Shown piece after piece: positions 57,181 through 64,000 of a stretch of 64,000 nt of DNA. Under the pieces are notes generated by a model that was not told where the DNA came from, did not search any database, and saw only the letters and a program-made list of their open reading frames with translations. The stretch spans positions 85,982-149,981 of the forward strand of contig JASANH010000367.1 of NCBI GenBank assembly GCA_030248295.1. The letters run 5' to 3'. Both the position numbers and the translations under genes were made by a program. Origin of the DNA: Mesodorylaimus sp. YZB2_4 (taxonomy: Eukaryota > Nematoda > Enoplea > Dorylaimida > Dorylaimidae). Positions within the stretch are counted from its first letter, which is position 1, and every line of letters starts with the position of its first letter.

Positions 57181-58116
57181 ATGCCCCGTCAAATGGACGA
57201 TTGGGTCGTGGCATTGATCGAATCGGTGCGATCTAAACGGGCTTTATGGGTGCACGCCGACCCGAGTCGCAAGGATAAAGAGTTTGTTGCTAATCTTTGG
57301 AAGCAAGTGACTACGGATATTTTGCGGGAGTGTGGAGTGGAAAAGACTGGTGAGTTCTGGTGGTGCATTTTTCGTAACCGCAGACATACCATTTTCAGCG
57401 GAGGCAGTGGCGACACGTTGGAAGAACGTGGTCCGTGAGTATCGTCGCTCTTTGATTAAAAAACCGAGCGGTAGTCAGGCTTAACCGCAGCAGGAATACT
57501 TATATGGTCGACTATTGTCCTTTTTGGGCGAGAAGCCCTCGCAGAGAGAGTATGAAAAGCAGTTTTATCATTTTGTGTTTTATGCACAAAAATGATTTTC
57601 ACAGCCGCGAGAGTAACTGCCCCTTCTCTCAACACCCGTCGATTGAAACTGCGCTGGTCGATCAACTGAGTGATGAAGAAGACGATGCTGAAGCTGCATC
57701 CACGGCTTTCGATGAGTCGGAACAAAGCATCATCGGGCCTACGCAAAGAAGTAAGAGCAATGAAATCTTGAAAACCTGGGTTGGTGCGAGTTCTATAACT
57801 TTTAGGCGTAGTACTTTTGCCTCGATCAGGAAATTTTCTATGCGCAGCGGGGGAAGCACCTGGATTATCCACGTCAACTGATCAGCTAAGTGACTCGACA
57901 TTATTTTATCCACCAGCTCGAGCGTCAAAGTCAAGGACTGGAAGTACGAAAAGGAAACGGGTGCTGGATGGTGATACAATGATTGCAGCATCTATTGATC
58001 GATTAGCATCAATTCGAGAGTCTAATCAGAAGAAGGCTACAGCGGAGGACGAGATCACTTTATTAGGTGAGTTCACTTCGTTCCAGTGTATAAGTGATGA
58101 CCATTGCTGGGAAGAT
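57181..58116 (+). pseudogene. MADF/Myb-like DNA-binding protein of Harbinger
   Basis: Exon 1 from ATG 57181 encodes WVVALIESVRSKRALWV and DKEFVANLWKQVTTDIL, the start of a MADF domain. A roughly 53 bp intron (GTGAGT...TTTCAG, ending near 57403) leads to AVATRWKNVVREYRRSL, its end. TAA at 57482-57484 interrupts it, after which the same frame continues with EYLYGRLLSFLGEKPSQRE. Later exons are acidic (DQLSDEEDDAEAA) and end with a basic-helical tail (ASIDRLASIRESNQKKA). In PIF/Harbinger elements this protein carries the transposase into the nucleus and binds the ends. Confidence 0.75.
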
Positions 58117-58130
58117 ATATGAAATTCATT

Positions 58131-58150
58131 CCCCCCCCCCCCCCCCCCCC
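58131..58150 (+). repeat. Poly-C run of 20
   Basis: Twenty consecutive C occur inside the Harbinger element, between its two genes. Length is likely to vary between individuals and reads. Confidence 0.9.
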
Positions 58151-58501
58151 GCGGGGACAGGTAGCCTCTCCGCCGTGGATGGCCCAAGACCAACCTGACC
58201 CAACTCCCTGTCTGTAGTAATGTCACTCGCTTTTAGGCAAGATGAAAGCTGAGAAGTGAGAAGAATAACTCCAGAGAACTTCAAAATCGCTCGTCGTGGT
58301 CTTAACGCGTTGTTCATAACTTGGGAGGATTCCGAGTTTTGTTGATGTTTGTTGATGTATATGAAATTACGAAATGCTATTTGAGGGCTCAAAGTTTTCT
58401 TGTTAGCAACATTTGACCAAATTTAACTCGAAATAAACGGCGCCTAACGCAGTTCAATAAAATTGCAGGCCTTTCCATATCTTGTGCCACGATTCAGGTT
58501 G

Positions 58502-59953
58502 TCATTTTAGCCCACGGCGTACATAATCCAACTGCCAGGGTAAACTGCCGTCCACTGTTTGAAAAAAATTTTTGTAGTTCTCTCGCACTTGATAAGCGTG
58601 CCGACGAACTTCTGCATTTGAGGGTAGGCCAACGAGGCCGTCGTCGTTCGACGAGTTCGCTCTCCAATTTCCAGGGACAACTTGACCATCTTCTGTTTCG
58701 TAATCGACGTAGCACGCTGGCATGTATCTTGGCTCAGAGTGATCAATGGCGTCAGTGGTTTTCAGGTAGTTGTGAAGGGCAAGACACAAGCTGACAAGCT
58801 TGCACAATGGCGTCCACTTTCTTGGTTTGCGCAATGATCTTATTTTCCAGGACCCGCCACCTCGAGGTCAATACGCAAATGCGTTCTCCACCACTCGCCG
58901 CGCCCGGGAAAGTCGATAGTTAAAAATGGCTTGGTCGTCAGGGGCATTTCGGAACTTATAGGGCTTCATCAAATTTTCTGATAGTGGGAACGCGTCGTCT
59001 CCAACAAACACGTGTGGTGATCGTATATTCGAATTCGGTAATTGACATGATCGCGGCAGGTCCAGTCCAATCGGCATGGGTTCATACGGGTTGTCCAATT
59101 ACCGCTTGAAGGTTGACATGTTGAACAAGCTGACGTCTCCTTCTCGGCTGTACCCTCCAATATCAACGATTAAAAATTTGTAATTTGCGTCGACCACGGC
59201 GAGAAGCACAATCGAAAATGTGGACTTATAGTTGAAAAATAAGGAGCCACTGTACTTAGGGCACTACAAAGAAGGAGATAGGTCACATAATGCCAAATAA
59301 TAAAAATTATAACCTCACCTGGATGTGAATGTGTTTACCGTCGATGGCGCCGAGACATAGTGGGTGATTCCATTTGATCCAAAACTCGTCAGCAACCTCC
59401 CGCCATTTCTGGCGCGTTGGTGGAGCGACAAACTCATCTTTTAACACCGACCAAATCGCTGAGCAGGTCTCATGAATTATTTCCGCAGCAGTCGACAAAC
59501 CAAACCGGTAACTGAATGCCATGCTTCTCATGCTATCGCCAGCAGCCAAAAATCTATAACAAATTACGGAAGATGCTGCTGTATTATAGTGATGACAGCA
59601 CCTAAACTCAATCATCTATGGGCCTTTGCATCAGATCATCCATATAGCATAGCTACACCATCGCCACAAAATCTGAACCAATCTGACGGCACGTACCGTA
59701 GGGTGAATGCAAGACGCTCCCTCGCAGAAATTGGAATTCGATGGGTCACATTTTTTGAAATGATCGGTGCAACAAGACCCAATAAATCATCGAACCTTGG
59801 TGCGGTCATTCGAAAATACTGGAAGTGATCATCAGCCAACTGACGCATCGGAAGAACTAACGTAAAATATTCTCCAACATGAGGTCTGTTACGATTGATT
59901 TGACGGATATAAGTGCGGTCGTGCTGCCTTCTTTGTCTAAGAGTCATTGCCAC
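58502..59953 (-). pseudogene. PIF/Harbinger transposase (DDE_4), broken
   Basis: Exons are 59953-59697, 59553-59319 and 59263-58502, with introns of 143 and 55 b. Landmarks are RFDDLLGLVAPII and RERLAFTLR (N-terminal helix-turn-helix region), LGAIDGKHIHIQ (first catalytic Asp), GGYSREGD (second), FVGDDAFPL, and RARRVVENAFAY (catalytic Glu). HNYL and a C-terminal tail follow. The order and spacing match animal HARBI1-like transposases. Breaks are a TAA near 59100, a one-base loss right after NAFAY (about 58868) and another shift before ALHNYL. It is therefore inactive. Confidence 0.9.
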
Positions 59954-60329
59954 TTCAATTATTTCATCCTCGTCGTCAGAATTAAAAATTCATAACTCCG
60001 CCATGAGAAGAAAATATTTCCGCCCCTTTTTCGTTTCAAATTGACGTTTAAATTCAATAAAATTGATAATTCGCTCCGCGAGGGACTCAAATATTTGATT
60101 TCGAATAAAAGTTCTAAAAAGAATTCAATTTTATTTGATCGGAAATAGAATTTTGACGAGATCGGATCGACAAAAAAGAGCGAAGTCTGCAGAGGACAAG
60201 CGGCCAACGCGCACATCACGTGACTTTCATCTTTCACAATTCCGCAACCACAACTCTCATAGAAACCCACCACACAAACACAAACACACCTGGAGTTTGA
60301 ATAGACTTCTCGCACTTCCACAATCACAC

Positions 60330-60391
60330 TTTCACAACCACACCTCCCCACTTCCACAATCACACAAACACACCGAAGTCTGAACAGGCCT
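60330..60391 (-). repeat. Harbinger right terminal inverted repeat
   Basis: This is the reverse complement of 56569-56631. Subterminal CACAACCACA-type motifs extend inward to about 60235. Confidence 0.85.
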
Positions 60392-60392
60392 T

Positions 60393-60600
60393 TAGACAAG
60401 ATGTGTGCTGAGACTGCAAACGCATTCGAGTAGATTTTGCGAACAAGCAATGGTCGGAAGCCTGTTGTTGTCTCGAGTGATGGTGGAAAAGAATTTTTTG
60501 GAAAGGAATTCCAGGATCTACCCGAACGCAACGGAATTTATTATTTTACGTCTACCAGTGACAACAAGTGCCCCTATGTGGAGCGTTAAAACAAGATTTC
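60393..60600 (+). pseudogene. Second integrase (rve) fragment, Polinton type
   Basis: Directly outside the right Harbinger end, one frame encodes VVVSSDGGKEFFGKEFQDL, then FTSTSDNKCPYVER. This is the segment from the second Asp to the Glu of a DDE integrase, closest in pattern to Polinton integrases. There is a stop at about 60438 and another after the Glu. It is not the continuation of the BEL/Pao integrase on the left side. Confidence 0.6.
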
Positions 60601-60604
60601 TGAT

Positions 60605-61292
60605 GCTCCGGGGTCTTTTGAAAATAATTTTTAAAAAATTTCCTAAGTTCGAAACATCGCCTAAATTCTAATTTCCAACGAAAATGAATAAAAATCACCA
60701 TAATCGACGCAGAAAAATTTTCTGAATTTTAAACAGTTGGTTTCGGTCGACTCCTTTGGCGATAATGGGTAATTAGGTCCAAATATCGACTAAGGGCGTA
60801 GCGCACACTTTCAAGTCGGACTGATCCCACTGGAGTTCGACATAACTATACTTAAAACTACTAGATTTTAGTTCGCAGATTCAACTCAAGTTGGCTTGTA
60901 CTGCGTTTTTAGAATACCGACAGTATGTCAAATGTTTGAACGGTTTGTGTTTGCAAGCTGGCAAAATGCAGCGACATATAATTTGTTCCATGCGGCAAGA
61001 AGCAGTTGCACTCTCGGACTCTAGTGGTTTTCAGTGATATGATGTCTGGCATTTAGAGCAAGATACCGTTGCTGTTGTCGCGTCTGAAAGAAGGATGGCG
61101 CAACGGTGTCATTGGCTGGCGAGCTGTAACCGCTTATTTGTAATGTCATGTGATGAGCAGGTACCAATACTACGTTCAACCCCTGGGTTCACTCTAATTG
61201 GGTTGCCTTATCTAACCTGGTCACCCTGACCAGTGGGTTGTGAGCCCCTGCTCGATTGCACTTCTACCTAACTTACACTGCCACCGGCCTTA
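60605..61292. other. Intergenic, no supported gene
   Basis: No recognisable feature. Confidence 0.4.
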
Positions 61293-61512
61293 GCGACCAC
61301 GCGCCCACAGCTTTGAGACTGCAACGGAACGAGGTGCGCAGCCGCTCGCCTCTACGTTGGGTGGCGCTTCGTAGTTTACGAGTACTTTTCTTCATCAGAG
61401 AGCCCCCTATATCTAATGTACGTATATATCTTTTGCTGCTAGTTGTGTGCGTATGCGCACCTCGTTCGTTGCGGTCGCAAAGCAGTCACAGAGGACGCAT
61501 GGTCGCTCAGCC
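61293..61512. mobile_element. MULE-related foldback element
   Basis: GCGACCACGCGCCCACAG...GCAACGGAACGAGGTGCGC on the left is mirrored by GCGCACCTCGTTCGTTGCGG...CGCATGGTCGC on the right, with about 100 bp between. The arms resemble the inner part of the MULE terminal repeat at 46792 (GCGACCGCAACGAAATCTAGG). It is probably a short non-autonomous relative. Confidence 0.55.
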
Positions 61513-61898
61513 CATGTCACTGTCCGCTGTTCGGCTGATTAGTATGAGACGACGCACTCATCGCCTTTATTTAGGGTTTGGTCATAAGACATAAAAAAAA
61601 ACTTTTCGAGCTTTTCAGATGTTGTATGTATACAAAAAAAAGGATAACGCTTTCCCATTTGCGCAGAGATTGGCAAGCCTGAAAACTAACTTACAAGGTT
61701 GATTGGCGCAACCATGAACTTAGCTTGCCGGGTTTTCGTCAATGCAAATATTAGGATCCACAGAAAAAGAAACTGCCAACTGCTTGATTTGCTGCTGCTA
61801 TCTTTGGCTATACACCTCGATAAATATTACCGTTGCTGACTATCGGGTATTAACTTTCATCGGGACCAAATACTTGAAAATTTTGACAGTTCAGATCA

Positions 61899-62893
61899 TC
61901 ACAATTCATAGTCGGGGCCAATACCACCATGCAGTTCGTTTAGCCAGGCAAAAACGTTGACGATTTTGTTGGGTTTGTTCACACTGGTCCAAACCCATTG
62001 AGCATCAGAAGCGATCTCGATAATTTCACATTGTACCATTACAAGCTGATTTGGGTATATCATAACTAAGACATTTCCATGGCAATCGGTACAAACTAGG
62101 CTGTAAGTACTATAGATAAATATAAAATGACTTAAGTAGACATTGACAAGCTAAAAAAATGTAAAAATTACTTGTCAAGTTATTCACCTAAGGATTATCA
62201 AGTTTGTTTTCAAACTTGAAAATGTTCTTATCTTTGATCAATGATAGCACTTATATTCGGTTGAACATGTACATATTTCACCGGGATAAAATTGATTTTG
62301 CGCATTCAAGTTGAGCCTTGCTCCTTGGCTATCTCTTACTTTAACATACAGTATTTGCATCCGATCTGCTGACATTTTTCGACATAAGATTGGATCTTTG
62401 AATACTCCTCCATTTCAGGGACTTTGCAATATCTTAGAGCGTAGATAAGCGACTTTGGACTCGGATAAAATTTGGCTGGACAAGGGCAAAGATGATTGAC
62501 GTTTGCTGGGTGCCAGAGGTATATGTGAATTTCCCTCCCGGTGAACCTTTGCAAGTTAGCTTTTGATCATTGAGGCCAGTTACCACAGCTTTGATATATA
62601 GTAAGTGTTAGCCCGGCAGATATTCTCCCGAAATATGAAAGTTCTGAGGTCAGAATTTTTCCCTCAAGTCCACCAACGTGATTTCTTGCACATGCCCAGT
62701 TTTCTGCTTTCCCATGCCATCCCTGCTGATCAAAAATCCATATATTTTTAATTTATCAACAAAAAAAAGTAGTAGCTCCTTCCCTAACCCACGCCTGTTG
62801 ATGATCCCAATCAGCAGGATTTTCTCCATTCGCATTGAACGTCAGTACACGCAGGCCGCGTTTGACCGCTTGAACAAAGAAGTTCGATTTTAA
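61899..62893 (-). pseudogene. Possible beta-propeller-type gene remnant
   Basis: Minus-strand segments look like coding exons. At about 62890-62760 there is NFFVQAVKRGLRVLTF, then NPADWDHQQAWVREG. At 62554-62336 there is IHIYLWHPANVNHL. At 62100-61899 there is LVCTDCHGNVLVMIYPNQLV then WVWTSVNKP. Repeated Trp and short beta-strand patterns suggest a WD40-like propeller, but no clear repeat was established. Splice sites are plausible at 62100 (acceptor TTACAG). A TACTGTA heptamer lies in the middle segment. Treat as tentative. Confidence 0.3.
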
Positions 62894-62899
62894 ATAAGG

Positions 62900-64000
62900 T
62901 CGCGAAGACATGCTTGCAAAACCCAGGCAATCTGAAAGAAAAAAATAATTTTGTTAAGCGTGTAAAAAGTTTAGTTCAACATAAAATTTTATTCTAGACC
63001 CGATGGACTCTGTGCCTGTGCAGGACATTCTAGCCTGGTTGTTCCAGCCTGGTTTCTGGTTTTTAAATCATTAACTGTACCTGCCATAAAAGGTAACACA
63101 AGGGCAGACGTGACCAGTACTCCAATACTTGACAACTATGGCCAAGAAGGGGGTAGGCGGGGTGAACCCCCCTGTTGGGCCGGCCAGGACACTGAACCCT
63201 TTCGTCTCAAACCTCCTTCCTCAGATCCCGCTGGAAGAAAAAAGGGAGCAAGCAAAATCGATCAAATTGATTGTGGGCTGGACCAAGACCTGACCTGACT
63301 GACCAAGCCCTGGCCTCCCAGCATAGGCCTATTGTGCAGCCAGCCCACAGAACTGTATGTTAACAGTCATACAACTCACTCACTCGACTCGACCCAAACC
63401 TGACCTGTCTAACATCGGATCAGATCAGGCTTGCCTTTGTCATAGCACAGGAAAGCCAGCCTAGCCTGGCCTGGGCTAGTCCCGCTTTTTTTTTTCTCAG
63501 TAAGTATATACTCACAGACTTGACTCACCAAGTTCCTTGCCTGAGCTGAGCGGACAGCCAGCAGCCAAATCCTGCTTGTTCTATTATTAATGCATATCAA
63601 GCAAGGTCCCTTGCTAGCCTGGGCCGGCCCGGGCAGCCGCCACGTCTGCTTTATCTCCCATAACAGAAACATGCGTAAAAGGCGCATTATAAAGCAGTAA
63701 TTTCTAAAAGTTTCGCCTCTGGCGGGTCGGGGGCACATCCCCCGCCCCGCACCCCACCCGTACGCTTCGCGCTGGCGCGGCAAGCGCATCTTGGCCATCT
63801 CTCCTAGCCCCCTCCCACACTCCCCCTTCCCAAACCACCCCCTCCTAACCCAGCAGACCTTGCCCATACTTGATACTTGATACTATAGGATCGGTTCAAC
63901 ATCGCTGACTGGGTGTCCAAGGTAGTGTAGACCCCCCTAAGAAATTTTTTGAAAATTTTGTAAAGGGGGGACCCTGCTCATTTTTAGACCCCTTGTCCCG
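62900..64000. other. Intergenic, GC-rich at the end
   Basis: 63300-63900 is GC-rich with repeated GGCCTGG/CCAGGCC-type words. No exon was recognised. Confidence 0.4.

Larger units (their letters stand above)
56569..60391. mobile_element. PIF/Harbinger DNA transposon, near full length
   Basis: The inverted ends are AGGCCYGTTCAGACTTCGG at both sides, extending about 60 bp inward through GTGTGTTTGTGTGATTG and GTGGGGAGGTGTGGTTGTG. The flanks TTC and TTA are close to the 3 bp target duplication of this superfamily. It carries the two diagnostic genes, a MADF/Myb-like protein on the plus strand and a DDE_4 transposase on the minus strand. Both are broken, so the copy needs helpers. Confidence 0.9.

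Overview
The window is animal nuclear DNA, most likely from an invertebrate with compact introns. Genes are sparse and split by GT-AG introns of about 50-90 bp, many ending in TTTAG or TTCAG. The space between them is filled with retrotransposons, DNA transposons, SINEs and virus-derived genes. I cannot name the species. No rRNA, functional tRNA, CRISPR array or bacterial operon was seen.

Layout. 0.9-1.5 kb holds LINE reverse-transcriptase debris. 2.1-3.5 kb has one copy of an unknown acidic protein family and a host-type gene with a RanBP2-like zinc finger. 4.9-12.6 kb is a Polinton/Maverick (adintovirus-like) element. On the plus strand it has a zinc-binding protein, a spliced integrase with a broken chromodomain, a penton-like protein, a basic protein, the major capsid protein, the packaging ATPase and two small proteins. 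On the minus strand it has the C-terminal half of the protein-primed DNA polymerase B, cut into exons by 52-59 bp introns. 13.4-15.1 kb is a leucine-rich-repeat gene with frame breaks. 16.5-17.1 kb is the second acidic-family copy.

19-27 kb is repeat-rich: a 650 bp dispersed repeat in two copies, a 178 bp Tc1/mariner-type MITE, tRNA-derived SINEs and a Cys/His-rich gene family that recurs near 44 kb. 26.4-28.9 kb carries a signal-peptide exon and, on the opposite strand, a viral-glycoprotein-like gene with one stop. 30.8-32.0 kb is a non-autonomous element built on ACCCG repeats.

34-55 kb contains scattered genes, several with strong TATA boxes and some sharing an inverted-CCAAT promoter block: a polymerase B N-terminal fragment, a SAP-domain protein, thymidine kinase, dUTPase, an HMG-box protein and unknown small proteins. 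This looks like a dsDNA-virus-type gene set lying in host chromatin. A complete 4.06 kb Mutator-like (MULE) element with a perfect 9 bp target duplication sits inside this stretch at 46.8-50.9 kb. 55.4-56.5 kb is a deleted BEL/Pao retrotransposon. It abuts a 3.8 kb PIF/Harbinger element carrying both of its genes (transposase and MADF protein). A second Polinton-type integrase fragment lies just beyond.

The most unusual signal is genome-scale. The heptamer TACAGTA/TACTGTA occurs about 41 times, roughly four times chance. This is the excision scar expected of a Tc1/Sleeping Beauty-type transposon whose ends are CAG...CTG, exactly the ends of the MITE at 20.4 kb. One such scar adds 5 bp inside the phosphate-binding loop of the thymidine kinase gene and accounts for its reading-frame break.
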